A stretch of DNA of 63,724 nucleotides from Kiritimatiellia bacterium (GCA_017454745.1 JAFTCL010000051.1:1-63724); one strand, 5' to 3'; numbered from the stretch's first letter, positions 33,970 to 43,827 are shown. Notes: generated from the letters alone by a model not told the origin. Numbers and translations are program-made.

Positions 33970-36282
33970 TTACTCCCCTTTGTTCCCATCGCCGCGCAAA
34001 TAGGCGACAACCTCATCCACAGTGCCGTAACGAACCACTTTGGGGAACGATTTGGGCACGCTGGACAACTCCTTTTCGCTGCCGTAAACCAGAATCTCAC
34101 CGCCGTTTTGGGCAAACTGCGTCACCAACCGGCCGAAATCATTTTTCGACGGATGGGCCACCAACAGCACATCGGCGTGTTCCAACTCTCCCTCGCCGAT
34201 GGTTTCGGACGAAACCGCCCGCAGGTCGATTGTCGGCACGGTGTACAGCCGCATCGCCAAATTCGCGCCGTCCTTGTGCAAATGGCTCGCCAGCAAAGCG
34301 ACACTGCGGTTGCCGCGGGTACGCTGCGGATATTCGGAATTGCAATCGCGCCCGGTCAGGTACTTCAAACCGCCGCGGATAATCGGCTGGGTGTTGGAAT
34401 AGGATTCCGGGTGCGGCGAACAACCTACGACCTTGCCGCTGCCGTAAGTGCCGGCAAACAGCGCCGGATAGCCCGCCATAACCGGAACGGTGTTGGTATT
34501 GTATTCGTAAACGCCGTCGCAGTTGAACAGCGCAATGGGCTTGAATTTCATATCCGGCGGCGGATTCTCCACGGGAAGCGGTACCGGGCCGCCGTGGTAA
34601 CGGACGGTCCAGATCTCACCCGGTTTGAAACCGAACAATCCCGCATCCTCGGTAAACTTGATGTCCAGCGTGGCACCGCCGCGGTAAGGGCACTTCTGCG
34701 CCGTATAAGGGGAGATCTCCAGCCATTCGTATTTGGAGTCGCCGCGCATAAAAGAGAGGTAGCATCCGGCGCAGGTGCCGAAATAACCGCCACCGTTACG
34801 GAGAAAATTCTTCAGCCGTTCGCGTCCGTCTTGCTGAAGCCCCTTGGCCTGCGAGCTGCCACCGCCGCCCGGTGCAACGTAGAGTTGGAGCCGGTCCAAA
34901 ACCCCGGCCCGGACATCCGCACCGTCGATAAGCTCCAGCTCGCAATCCGGAGAAAGCGAAAGCATCTTGATCCAACGCACGAAAGCGCAACCGTTCGCGC
35001 CGGTTTCCGAGTAAATCCCCACCTTGACCGCATCCGGTTTCTTAGCGGGCGCCGGCGCCCGCGGTTCCGGAACCGGCGCGGCTTGCAACCGGTGCAGATA
35101 CTTGATAGCCGCCGAACCGTCTTTGACCGCCACCAGGTTGCCGTGCGGCGGCAAATGCCGTGCCGGGTCTCCCCACACCACGATTTTACCGCCCCGATCC
35201 ATATAACGGCGGTAATAATCGGCCATTTTGTCGGAGGTGAACAAAGTCTTGACCCGGTTAGTCTCCACATTGTCCGAAACAACCAGCGCGTCCACGTGCC
35301 GCAAGTCGGTACGCTCCAAATCGATCGCCGACAGCGGCGTAACGTCAAAACTGTCGTCGCGCACCATGCGCATCACGGAAACCGCGGCCTTCGGTCCGGG
35401 CGACGGGGCGCAGAAGTACCCGACCGACAGTTGGCCCGGCTTACGCTGCGGAACTTTGATGGTAATCTTCCGCCCGGTCAGATATTTGAACGCTCCGGCA
35501 ACCAAATCCCAAGTCGCCGGGAAATATTCGGGATGGTCCGCGAACACCCAGATCCGCCCCTGCCCGAATCGCCCCGCCACGCAAGACGCGCCTCCGCCCA
35601 TCGACGGCAAATCCGGCTTGCACGAAGAAGTGTGCAGATTGGCGTTGAACCGGGCGGCGACAAAGAAATCGGTCGCGCCCTCGACCGCATCGCCCGGATC
35701 CATGACCGGGCCGCCGTTGAAGCGGACATAATGCGCACCGGCCTTGATTCCGGACTTCTCCTCGGCTTCTGAGGTGTAACGCGTGTACAGTCTAGCCTCG
35801 CCGCCCCACGATCCGGAACGGTGCCGGAAAGGCACCATCCCCAAGATTTTGCCCGGCTTGCCGTTCATCACCAGAAACGCCCCGGCGCAACTTCCCACGT
35901 ATGAACCGCCCTCGCTGATAAAACGGCGAAGCTCAACCTGGCCTTCCGCGCCCAAATCCTGTTCCTCAAGGTTACTCTTGCCGCCCGGCATAACCACCAG
36001 ATCCGCCCGCCGCAACGCGCCTTTCCGGATCGCCTTGCCATCCACGAACGTGGCGGACACGTCTTCGCACTGATCCATCAGCTGCATCCAGCGGAACATC
36101 CCCACCCCGCGGGCACCCGGCCCCACGTAAACCGCCACCCTGATCGGGGCCCCGTTGGAAATGGCGTTCCACGCCTCGGGAGACCCGCCCGCCGGCGATG
36201 AAACGCGGGGAATCAAGCAACCAGAAAACATCGCCACGGCAAAAAGTGCCGCGCACCAGAAAATCCGCTCTAAACGATTCAT
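33970..36282 (-). CDS. Lipoprotein with two glutamine-amidotransferase-like (BPL-N type) domains
   Basis: A 770-residue protein. A signal peptide ends in a lipobox (FSGC, Cys ~22). Two homologous units follow. Each opens with IRVAVY or VKVGIY, has a VMPGG or VAPGGG loop and carries a nucleophile-elbow Cys (VGSCAGAF, Cys ~132; FGTCAGCY, about 500), followed by FNGGPV or YHGGPV, then FADHPEYF or CSPHPESY and a YLTGR closing strand. This matches the class I amidotransferase-like fold of biotin-protein-ligase N-terminal (BPL_N) and ThuA-like proteins. Each unit is trailed by a smaller alpha/beta segment. Catalysis is possible but unproven; it is coupled to a metallophosphoesterase. Confidence 0.75.
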   Translation of the reverse strand: MNRLERIFWCAALFAVAMFSGCLIPRVSSPAGGSPEAWNAISNGAPIRVAVYVGPGARGVGMFRWMQLMDQCEDVSATFVDGKAIRKGALRRADLVVMPGGKSNLEEQDLGAEGQVELRRFISEGGSYVGSCAGAFLVMNGKPGKILGMVPFRHRSGSWGGEARLYTRYTSEAEEKSGIKAGAHYVRFNGGPVMDPGDAVEGATDFFVAARFNANLHTSSCKPDLPSMGGGASCVAGRFGQGRIWVFADHPEYFPATWDLVAGAFKYLTGRKITIKVPQRKPGQLSVGYFCAPSPGPKAAVSVMRMVRDDSFDVTPLSAIDLERTDLRHVDALVVSDNVETNRVKTLFTSDKMADYYRRYMDRGGKIVVWGDPARHLPPHGNLVAVKDGSAAIKYLHRLQAAPVPEPRAPAPAKKPDAVKVGIYSETGANGCAFVRWIKMLSLSPDCELELIDGADVRAGVLDRLQLYVAPGGGGSSQAKGLQQDGRERLKNFLRNGGGYFGTCAGCYLSFMRGDSKYEWLEISPYTAQKCPYRGGATLDIKFTEDAGLFGFKPGEIWTVRYHGGPVPLPVENPPPDMKFKPIALFNCDGVYEYNTNTVPVMAGYPALFAGTYGSGKVVGCSPHPESYSNTQPIIRGGLKYLTGRDCNSEYPQRTRGNRSVALLASHLHKDGANLAMRLYTVPTIDLRAVSSETIGEGELEHADVLLVAHPSKNDFGRLVTQFAQNGGEILVYGSEKELSSVPKSFPKVVRYGTVDEVVAYLRGDGNKGE

Positions 36283-36310
36283 CGATAACCCTCGTAACTT
36301 TTCTGAGCTT

Positions 36311-37540
36311 TTAAAGCCTAATATCCTCCAACCGTTTCCCTTTGGTTTCCGGCACCATGGTGAGTACCCAAATCAAATGCAACACCATCATAGCGCCGAA
36401 AAAGGCAAAGATATAGCTGGGCTTGAATTTTTCAGCGGCCATCGGGAAAAAGAGCGTAATCAATGCCGCGAAAAGCCAATGCGTGAAACTGCCGAGCGAC
36501 TGTCCGGCGGCCCGGTGCCGCTGAGGGAAGACCTCGCTTATAATCACCCAAATCACCGTACCCTGCCCCACCGCGTGGGCAGCGATGAACAGAAACACGC
36601 ATCCGACCGAGAGCGGGCCGTTTTCAATAGCAAACCCGATGCTGGCCGCAAATAGTGAGATCAGGTATCCGATCCCGCCGATCAGCAACAACGTTTTGCG
36701 GCCCAGCCGGTCAATAAGCCACAAGCCGACGAAGGTGGCCAAAAAGTTGAGCGAGCCGAGTCCAAAGGAGGAGAGAAACGCCGAATCGCGGCCCAACCCA
36801 GCCATCTGGAAAATGCGGTTGGAGAAATAGTTGATCGCGTTGCAACCACTCAGCTGGTTGAAGAAAGCCACCAAAAACGCCAGCAGAATCGGTTTGGTCA
36901 TCGCCTTGCACCAAAACGGGGTGCGGACGGTGGTCGTATCCGCCGCCGTGTCTTTCATCGCCAACCAGCGGGGGCTCTCCACCAAAAACGGGCAAAGCGC
37001 GGTAAACAGCAGCGCCGGGAAAGCTTCTGCACCCAACATCCAACGCCACGCGACATTCTGGTTGAGTATCTTGCTCAAAGCCAGATTGGACGCCAGGGAA
37101 ACCACGATGCCGAACACTATGTTGAACTGAAAGAGCGCGGTCATTTTGCCGCGGGATTCCGGCGGCGAAATCTCGGAAATGTAAACCGGAGCCGCGATGG
37201 TGGAAACACCGACGCCCAAACCGCCGATAAACCGCGCGATAATCATGGCCTGCGGGCCGTTGGCAAACGCGCTCCACACCGCCGAGACGAAGTAGAAAAC
37301 GCCGACCCAGAACAGCGTCTTTTTGCGTCCGAGCAAATCGCTGATCGCACCGCCGATCAGCGACCCGATCACGGTGCCCCAAAGCGCGGCGCTCATCACC
37401 CAGCCATGCAACGAGCCGGACAACCCCCATAGCCGCTGTATGTCCTGTTCGGCCCCATTGATAACGATAGTGTCAAAGCCAAAGAGAAAACCGCCCAACG
37501 CCGCCGTTACCGCCAAGAACCACAATTTACCCTTTGTCAT
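36311..37540 (-). CDS. MFS sugar porter (XylE/GalP type)
   Basis: A 409-residue inner-membrane transporter with 12 predicted segments. Sugar porter signatures are present: GGFLFGFDTIVINGA, DLLGRKKTLF, RFIGGLGVGVSTIAAPVYISE, FFNQLSGCNAINYFS, DRLGRKTLL and the C-terminal VPETKGKRLEDI. These are proton-coupled importers of pentoses, hexoses or inositol. I use the second ATG (MTKGKLW), which is properly spaced from AAGGGG. It is the only evident sugar importer of the accessory region, so it may feed on products of the nearby glycosidases. Confidence 0.92.
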   Translation of the reverse strand: MTKGKLWFLAVTAALGGFLFGFDTIVINGAEQDIQRLWGLSGSLHGWVMSAALWGTVIGSLIGGAISDLLGRKKTLFWVGVFYFVSAVWSAFANGPQAMIIARFIGGLGVGVSTIAAPVYISEISPPESRGKMTALFQFNIVFGIVVSLASNLALSKILNQNVAWRWMLGAEAFPALLFTALCPFLVESPRWLAMKDTAADTTTVRTPFWCKAMTKPILLAFLVAFFNQLSGCNAINYFSNRIFQMAGLGRDSAFLSSFGLGSLNFLATFVGLWLIDRLGRKTLLLIGGIGYLISLFAASIGFAIENGPLSVGCVFLFIAAHAVGQGTVIWVIISEVFPQRHRAAGQSLGSFTHWLFAALITLFFPMAAEKFKPSYIFAFFGAMMVLHLIWVLTMVPETKGKRLEDIRL

Positions 37541-37695
37541 CCGCATCCCCCTTTACTGGCCGCTAACCGTCTTGGATCCCGTCCGGCTCGCACCCATTCG
37601 GGCCGGCGAGATTCCAAACCTTTAAACGGCATTAATCTTATCAAAAAACCGTTCCGCTGGCAATGCGCATTTTTCGCCGCCAAGCGTCCGATTTT

Positions 37696-38853
37696 TTACT
37701 CTGCATCCGCTGCCGGCTCTTCAACCAACCCCGGATGCATCCACGCCAACACCACCGCAATCTCAACGCCAAACGGCAGATACCCGGCAAACCCGGCTAC
37801 CGGCATCTCCCAAATCTGGAATGCGTGCACGTAGGGAACGGCATACACCCATTTCGCGAAGCTGAGCCAGTTCCAGGTTTCCCAGCAGAAACCGCAAATC
37901 AGGGAAGCGGCGGCAAAACGCACCACCAGCCCCCAATCCCCCGCCGCCAGGCGTTCCGCCACCACACTCCGCTCGCGCAATACCGCCTGCGCCACCACGA
38001 AAAGACACAGCGGCGATATCCACAGCAGCGGAAAGGTGTACTGCGGGAAAAAGACGATGCCCGTCAATCCCGCGCAGGCCGCCAGAAACACCGCCGCCAG
38101 ATTCATCGGACGGTCCAGCCGGAAAGCCGCCATACGGGTAAAACGGTTGTCGGAAAATGCGGGAAAGCTTTTTAACAGCATCGCAATCGCCGACACCGCC
38201 GGCAGCACCGTGGAAAAACTGAAGGTGGCGAAAAACGTGTACTCCGCCGCACTCATGTCCTGAACACCCAGATAGTACCAATTCCAAACAAACCGGTTAA
38301 GGTACTCGAAGAACCACCAAAACAGCGCACTCACCGGAAAACTCGCCGCGTATGGCAAGGGATAACGGGTCATCAGCGACCAGCCGCGACGTTTTTCGCA
38401 CAGCGCGTTGAGCAGCAGGATGAAGCTGAACCAAATCATCACGTAGGTATGCCGCTGCCCCCGGCCAAACCAGCCGAACCGGTTCCACGCCAATATCCAC
38501 GAAGCCGCCAGGGCTACCGCCCCCAACCACCCGTACCAAGGGAACTTGCCGGGACGGTCGGTGCCGGATGCGCGTTCCGTCCACGCCGGCGGACAAGCCA
38601 ACCGACGCACAAACGGAAAACACACCGCCAGCACCCCGCCCACCATGGCAATGAACACCGGCCATGAAAACGGGGCCCGCATATTCCAAAGTTTCCCCGG
38701 CAACTCGCCCCAGTCTTCGGTGCGCGGCGGGAAAGTTTTCACCCCTTCCAGAATTTCCGGTTTGCCGGCCAGCCACGCACACACCCACGGCAACCCCAGC
38801 AGAAAAGCCGCCAACAGCAAATAATGCGTCACCCGTCTGTTCATTGCCGTCAT
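37696..38853 (-). CDS. Integral membrane protein of unknown function
   Basis: A protein of about 385 residues with roughly nine hydrophobic segments. Conserved-looking phrases are WFFEYLNRFVWNWYYLGV, ICGFCWETWNW and IWEMPVAGFAGYLPFGVE; these recur in some uncharacterised bacterial membrane proteins. I see no transporter or enzyme motif. Starts are possible at a GTG overlapping the murG stop or at two later ATGs; I chose the first ATG. It directly follows murG, so an envelope role is possible but unsupported. Confidence 0.65.
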   Translation of the reverse strand: MTAMNRRVTHYLLLAAFLLGLPWVCAWLAGKPEILEGVKTFPPRTEDWGELPGKLWNMRAPFSWPVFIAMVGGVLAVCFPFVRRLACPPAWTERASGTDRPGKFPWYGWLGAVALAASWILAWNRFGWFGRGQRHTYVMIWFSFILLLNALCEKRRGWSLMTRYPLPYAASFPVSALFWWFFEYLNRFVWNWYYLGVQDMSAAEYTFFATFSFSTVLPAVSAIAMLLKSFPAFSDNRFTRMAAFRLDRPMNLAAVFLAACAGLTGIVFFPQYTFPLLWISPLCLFVVAQAVLRERSVVAERLAAGDWGLVVRFAAASLICGFCWETWNWLSFAKWVYAVPYVHAFQIWEMPVAGFAGYLPFGVEIAVVLAWMHPGLVEEPAADAE

Positions 38854-38876
38854 TTCACCCGCCCCGCCGTTTTTCA

Positions 38877-39956
38877 CTAGGATTTGTTTGATCGCCCCGC
38901 CAGTTTCTCCAGCGCTTGAGCGACCCGTTCAGCGGCATCGGGCACCGCCAGTTCCAACATCTTCTGCGACATTTCCCGCACCTTTTCCGGGTCGGCAATT
39001 TTATGATCCAGATAGCGCATCAGCACCCACTCGGTCATCTCGTTCTGGCTGCCCTCGTCTGCCGCGCCGGCCGTGACCAACGCCGTAGCGTTCAAATGCT
39101 GGTGGTTGCGCACCGCTTGCGGCAGCGGAATCAGTAACGCCGGTTTGCCCAACAGGCAAAGCTCAAAGCAGGTGGACGCACCGGCGCGCGAAACCACGAA
39201 ATCCGCCGATGCGTAAGCCCGCCCCATTTCGGGGATGAACGCGGAGACTTGGCCCGGCACGCCGTTTTCCTGATAAAGCTTCTCCAGCCATTCCACATCG
39301 TTTTTGCCGCACTGGTGAATCACGTAAAACGGATGCGCGCCGTGTTTCTTAAGCAGACAAAGCGCCTTCGACACCAGTTCGTTCACCCGATGCGCCCCCT
39401 GACTGCCGCCGGTAACCAGCAGCACAAAGGCGCCCTTCGGCAAATTGTCGAACGGTGCCTGCCCGCACAGCGTCTTGCGCACCGGAAGTCCGGTGAACAC
39501 GGTTTCACGCCCGGTTAGGCACTTGGCGGTCTCTTTAAAACTGATCGCCACAAAATCGGCAAACCGGGCTAGAAAATCGACTGCCTTCCCCGGCACCGCG
39601 TTGGCCTCGTGCAGCATCACCGGCACCCGACGGAATTTCGCCGCCATCACCGGCGGCAAGCTGGAATAGCTACCCATTGCCAAAAGCGCGTCGGGACGGT
39701 TGGCCTTCAATTCTTTCAGGCAACGGAAGAAGGATTTCAGCATCGCGACCGAATTGCGCAGCGAGAGCTGTCTGGCTCCGGTGGCGAACACCGGGCCATC
39801 CCACGAACCCAGCGTGGACTGCTCGATATCGCGGCCCGACAACCACACCGTTACCTCGTGGCCGCGTTCGCGCAACGCATTAGCCACCGCCAAACCCGGA
39901 AACACATGGCCGCCGGTCCCTCCGCAAGCCACCACAAAACGTTTTTTATCCGGCAT
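38877..39956 (-). CDS. murG: UDP-GlcNAc:lipid I N-acetylglucosaminyltransferase
   Basis: A 359-residue peripheral membrane glycosyltransferase that turns lipid I into lipid II for peptidoglycan. GT28 blocks: VVACGGTGGHVFPGLAVA, LLAMGSYSSLPPVMAA, MLHEANAVPGKA, LVTGGSQGAHRVNE and VVSRAGASTCFELCLLGKPALLIPLP. The start overlaps the end of murJ by 11 bases, so lipid II synthesis and flipping are translationally linked. Confidence 0.95.
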   Translation of the reverse strand: MPDKKRFVVACGGTGGHVFPGLAVANALRERGHEVTVWLSGRDIEQSTLGSWDGPVFATGARQLSLRNSVAMLKSFFRCLKELKANRPDALLAMGSYSSLPPVMAAKFRRVPVMLHEANAVPGKAVDFLARFADFVAISFKETAKCLTGRETVFTGLPVRKTLCGQAPFDNLPKGAFVLLVTGGSQGAHRVNELVSKALCLLKKHGAHPFYVIHQCGKNDVEWLEKLYQENGVPGQVSAFIPEMGRAYASADFVVSRAGASTCFELCLLGKPALLIPLPQAVRNHQHLNATALVTAGAADEGSQNEMTEWVLMRYLDHKIADPEKVREMSQKMLELAVPDAAERVAQALEKLAGRSNKS

Positions 39957-41622
39957 TTTTCCCTCCCCGCTTTTTCTTCCGGCTCATCAAATCGGCCGCC
40001 ATCTCTTTAAGTTCCCCTCGACCGACAGCAGCCATCAAACCGAAATATACCGCCACCCCCAGCAAAACGGTGGCCGCCAGTAATTCCACCTGAAGCAGTT
40101 TGTCGCTCTGGCGCAAGAAGATGTTGCACGCGGCAGAACGGCAGTTTTTTGCGCTGGTAACGCCAACGCCCCAGAACCAGAACCACAGCGCGGAGGCCGA
40201 CATCAGCGCGGCAGACAAAACGGATTTCAAAAGCGACGGCAAAAAATTCCGCAGTCTGGGCATACAGGCTTTCGGCTTGAGCAACCGGTACAGGAAAATG
40301 CAGTTGACCAAGCTGGTAAACACCGTGGACCCGGCAATACCGCAATGTTTCCACCCCGCAGGCAACAGTATGATGCTAGTGATGTTGAGCGTCAGGTTCA
40401 ACAGCAGACACCACATGGAAACTTTGAGCGGGGTCTTCATGTCCTGCATCCCGTAAAACGCCGGTGTCATTACTTTTTGCAATGAAAAGATAAGCAGTCC
40501 GGGCGCGTAGGCGGACAAAGCCCGCGAACTGAGCAGCACCGACTCATCGCCGAACTTGCCGCCGTCGTAGGCGTAGATCGCCCGTATCACCATCGGGGAC
40601 AACACCATCAGAGCCAATGAGCACGGCGCCATAATCAATCCCAGATTGCGGATGGCTCGTTCGATGGTTTCCCGGATTTCCCACCGCTTGCCCTCCGCAG
40701 CTTGACGGGAGAAGGTCGGCAACAGCACCGTCATGAAGGCGGTGGCGAACATCCCCAACGGCAGATAAGTGATGCGCTCGGCATATTCCAGTGCCGCCGG
40801 GGCGGAAGCGTCCACCCAATACGCCAAAAGTTTATCGACGCACACGTTAATCTGGATTAACCCCATGCCAATCGCGGCAGGACCCATCAACGCCACCACC
40901 TGACGCAGCCGGGGGTCGCGCCACGGCATAACCCCGCCGCAGGAGAAACGGAATCCGTGGCGGCGAAGCGCCGGCCACTGGAAAAAAATCTGAGCCAACC
41001 CCGCCACCAGAATCGCCGCGCACAATATCATCAACTGCCGCTCCGGCATCTTGGCGATCCCGGGGAAAAGGATGAAAGTTCCCAGCACCGCCAGCCAGAT
41101 CGCGTTCAACAGAAACGGGGTCAGCGACGGGATGGCAAACGAGCGCAACGCGTTGAGCATCCCCGACACCGTGGCGGCAAGGCAAATCAACAGCGCGTAG
41201 GGCAGCATCACCCGCAGCATCGGCATCGGCAGCCGCCACCTGCTGTCCGGCGGCAGCATTTCGTTAATCGGGAAGGTCAGCGCGATCCCAATGGCGGTTA
41301 CCGCCGCCAGCAGCATCGCCAGAGCCAACAGCACCCGCGAAGCGAACCGCCACGATTCCTCCCGGCGTTCTTTGGTCAGGGACTCGCTGAACAGCGGCAC
41401 AAACGCGCTGGACAACGCACCTTCCCCAAAAAGGCGTCGGAAAAGGTTGGGTATCGTGAACGCCATGTCGAACGCCGATTTTAGCGGCGTGGTGCCGAAA
41501 AGGTAACCCATCGCCACCTCACGCACCAGACCCAGCACCCTGCTGACAGCAGTCATGATGCCCACCACGGACGCTGAACGCAAAACGGAATGCCGATCGG
41601 AATTCTGTCGTTGCTCAGTCAT
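39946..41622 (-). CDS. murJ: Lipid II flippase
   Basis: A 558-residue inner-membrane protein of the MurJ/MviN family with about 14 segments, moving lipid II across the membrane. The N-terminal SVVGIMTAVSRVLGLVREV and FRRLFGEGALSSAFVPLFSE are family hallmarks. The ATG (MTEQRQNS) overlaps the lpxK stop by eight bases; a longer frame inside lpxK is not used. The C-terminus is basic (SRKKKRGGK). Confidence 0.94.
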   Translation of the reverse strand: MTEQRQNSDRHSVLRSASVVGIMTAVSRVLGLVREVAMGYLFGTTPLKSAFDMAFTIPNLFRRLFGEGALSSAFVPLFSESLTKERREESWRFASRVLLALAMLLAAVTAIGIALTFPINEMLPPDSRWRLPMPMLRVMLPYALLICLAATVSGMLNALRSFAIPSLTPFLLNAIWLAVLGTFILFPGIAKMPERQLMILCAAILVAGLAQIFFQWPALRRHGFRFSCGGVMPWRDPRLRQVVALMGPAAIGMGLIQINVCVDKLLAYWVDASAPAALEYAERITYLPLGMFATAFMTVLLPTFSRQAAEGKRWEIRETIERAIRNLGLIMAPCSLALMVLSPMVIRAIYAYDGGKFGDESVLLSSRALSAYAPGLLIFSLQKVMTPAFYGMQDMKTPLKVSMWCLLLNLTLNITSIILLPAGWKHCGIAGSTVFTSLVNCIFLYRLLKPKACMPRLRNFLPSLLKSVLSAALMSASALWFWFWGVGVTSAKNCRSAACNIFLRQSDKLLQVELLAATVLLGVAVYFGLMAAVGRGELKEMAADLMSRKKKRGGKNAG

Positions 41623-42814
41623 TTGCCCCTCCGTGGGGATTGTTGCGGCGGTACAGGCAGATATGGCTAACCGCCTCCCGGAAATTCTCCGTCCCGGCGA
41701 TAATCTCGATGTCAACCCGCAAATAGTAAACCGGTACCGGCGTGGTCTCCAAACGCGGGAAACGCACCGCGTCCTTCTCCGTGGTCAGCATCGCGTCGGC
41801 GTGGTAGTCGGATGCCTTGTTTACGGCGTTAATGATTTCCTGGGCGCAGTAACGGTGATGGTCGGCGTAACGGTCGCAATGCACCACCCGCGCCCCCATC
41901 ACCCGCAGCGAATTTTCAAAACTCTGCGGCACCGCAATGCCGGAAAGCGTGGTCACGGTGCGCCCCTTAAGCCACTCCAGCGGCACATGCTCGCCGGAAT
42001 AGACGTTTTGCAGATAGCGCGGCTGGTGGCGGCACTCGATTATTTCGGCATGCGAGTTCAGCCCCCGGATGCGCTCGCGCAACTCTTGGGAATTGCCGTC
42101 CGACTTGGTGATGAAGATGAAATCGGCCCGGTCGAGGTTTTTCACCGGTTCACGTAAAACGCCGCGGGGCAGAAGGTTGCCGTTACCGAACGGGTTGGTT
42201 TTGTCCACCAGCACAACCTCCAGCCGGTGCTGAAGTTTCTGGTACTGGAAACCGTCGTCCAAAATCAGCGTGTCGCACCCGAAACGCTTCACCGCGTAGC
42301 GACCGCTCTTTACGCGGTTTCGGTCCACCAGCACCACCACCCCGGGTAGATTGTTCGCCAGCATGTAAGGTTCGTCGCCGCCCATTTCGCTGTCCAAAAG
42401 CAACCTTTTGCCGTCGCTCACCACCCGTGGCGGCTCAATCTTTTCGCTGAACAGCCGCTCCAGCAGCGGGGCCTCTTTTTTGCGGTAACCGCGGCTGAGA
42501 ATGGCCGGTTTCCGCCCCGCCTTCAGCAACTCGCGGGCGAAAATCTCCACCACCGGGGTCTTTCCGGTTCCGCCCGCAGTGATGTTCCCGACGCTGATCA
42601 CCTGGCAGCCCAGCGGGTAGCGGCGCAACACCCCAATCCGGTAAAACCACAACCGGGTTTGGGCGATCACCAGAAAAACCAGTGAAAAAGCCTTTAGCAC
42701 CGCCAACAGCAGACGAATCGGCCAAGGCTGGTTTTGGTCGGCCCCCTCCTGTTGGATGATCCGGACGAGATAATGCTCAATCCGCTCGATGCGACGGACT
42801 TTTGACTTTCTCAT
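41615..42814 (-). CDS. lpxK: Tetraacyldisaccharide 4'-kinase (lipid A)
   Basis: A 399-residue kinase that phosphorylates the lipid A precursor at the 4' position on the inner membrane. The P-loop region is ISVGNITAGGTGKTPVV, followed by LSRGYRKKE, GGDEPYMLA and LILDDGFQYQ. An extra basic N-terminus (MRKSKVRRIERIEHYLVRI) before the usual membrane helix makes it longer than the Escherichia coli enzyme (about 330). The ATG lies just after the terminator-like hairpin that follows tpiA, so part of its expression may depend on a separate start. Confidence 0.92.
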   Translation of the reverse strand: MRKSKVRRIERIEHYLVRIIQQEGADQNQPWPIRLLLAVLKAFSLVFLVIAQTRLWFYRIGVLRRYPLGCQVISVGNITAGGTGKTPVVEIFARELLKAGRKPAILSRGYRKKEAPLLERLFSEKIEPPRVVSDGKRLLLDSEMGGDEPYMLANNLPGVVVLVDRNRVKSGRYAVKRFGCDTLILDDGFQYQKLQHRLEVVLVDKTNPFGNGNLLPRGVLREPVKNLDRADFIFITKSDGNSQELRERIRGLNSHAEIIECRHQPRYLQNVYSGEHVPLEWLKGRTVTTLSGIAVPQSFENSLRVMGARVVHCDRYADHHRYCAQEIINAVNKASDYHADAMLTTEKDAVRFPRLETTPVPVYYLRVDIEIIAGTENFREAVSHICLYRRNNPHGGAND

Positions 42815-42849
42815 TTTACAAATAAACCCCGGCCGCGCGGCGGCCGGGG
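42815..42849 (-). terminator. Candidate rho-independent terminator after tpiA
   Basis: A perfect 10-bp GC stem (CCCCGGCCGC / GCGGCCGGGG, three-base loop) followed on the minus strand by TTTATTTGT. It lies 25 bases after the tpiA stop and directly before the lpxK start. Confidence 0.65.
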
Positions 42850-42874
42850 CAATACTTTGCAATCAAGGGAAAGT

Positions 42875-43630
42875 TTAGAGCGCGGCCTTGTTGATGTCCG
42901 CGATCGTATCCGCCTTCAACGCGGCGCCGCCGATCAGTCCGCCGTCAATGTCCGGCTGATCCATCAGCTCTTTGGCGTTGGCCGGCTTCATGCTGCCGCC
43001 GTACTGGATGCGGATCGTCTCGGCGGTCGCGCCGTCGGAAATGGCCGCCAAGGTGCGGCGGATCAGGGCATGGACCTCCTGCGCCTGGGCCGGAGTGGCG
43101 GTAAGCCCGGTTCCGATCGCCCACACCGGCTCGTAGGCCACCACCAGCTTGGCCAGCTCGGCGGAGGATAGGCCCTTGAAGCCTTCGGTAACCTGACGGA
43201 CAATGACCTCCTCAATCTTGCCCGCCTCGCGCTCCTGAAGCGTCTCGCCCACGCAAACGATCGGCGTGAACCCGGCGGCCAGCGCGGCTTTGGTGCGCTG
43301 GTTGACCGAGTCGTCGGTCTCGCCGAAATACTGGCGGCGCTCGCTGTGGCCGATAATCACATACTGCACGCCGATCTCTTTCAGCATGGCGGCGGAAATC
43401 TCGCCGGTGTAAGCCCCGGACTCGGCCCAATGCACGTTCTGTGCGCCCAGCGCCACGTTGGAACCGGCGCAAGCGGCGGCGGCATCCTTCAAATCGGTGA
43501 ACGGCGGGCAAACCACGATGTCAACCTGATCGATCCCAGCCGTGGCGGCCTTAATCCCATCAATCAACGCGGCGGCTTCGGAGGCCGTCTTGTTCATTTT
43601 CCAGTTACCGGCAACAATCTTTCTGCGCAT
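42875..43630 (-). CDS. tpiA: Triosephosphate isomerase
   Basis: A 251-residue glycolytic enzyme interconverting dihydroxyacetone phosphate and glyceraldehyde-3-phosphate. GNWKMNK holds the catalytic Lys, IIGHSERR the electrophilic His, VVAYEPVWAIGTG the catalytic Glu and loop 6, and IQYGGSMKP / GGLIGGAAL the phosphate loops. AAGGAG lies 11 bases before the ATG, and a promoter is at 43670-43698. It seems to be a single-gene transcript ended by the following hairpin. Confidence 0.97.
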   Translation of the reverse strand: MRRKIVAGNWKMNKTASEAAALIDGIKAATAGIDQVDIVVCPPFTDLKDAAAACAGSNVALGAQNVHWAESGAYTGEISAAMLKEIGVQYVIIGHSERRQYFGETDDSVNQRTKAALAAGFTPIVCVGETLQEREAGKIEEVIVRQVTEGFKGLSSAELAKLVVAYEPVWAIGTGLTATPAQAQEVHALIRRTLAAISDGATAETIRIQYGGSMKPANAKELMDQPDIDGGLIGGAALKADTIADINKAAL

Positions 43631-43669
43631 GAAAAAAACTCCTTAATAGGTGGTAAAAAAACGGAGAAT

Positions 43670-43698
43670 ATTATGCCGTTTTACCCCGGAAGAATCAA
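43670..43698 (-). promoter_or_regulatory. Promoter of tpiA
   Basis: On the minus strand: TTGATT, a 17-base spacer, then CATAAT, about 40 bases before the tpiA ATG. Confidence 0.6.
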
Positions 43699-43827
43699 GC
43701 GTAATTTAACAAAACCGCACAACCGGGCGCATACCCTAAATTCACCCGCTTTTCCTTTACGCGTCTGCGGTTTCCCCCGACCGACCTTGCGTTGGAATGT
43801 TTTTTATCCGGTTAAGGCGGTTTATGA

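Noticed and set aside
33607..35772. Long plus-strand frame across the amidotransferase-like lipoprotein
   Set aside because: Shadow frame from codon bias, with low-complexity Arg/His translation.
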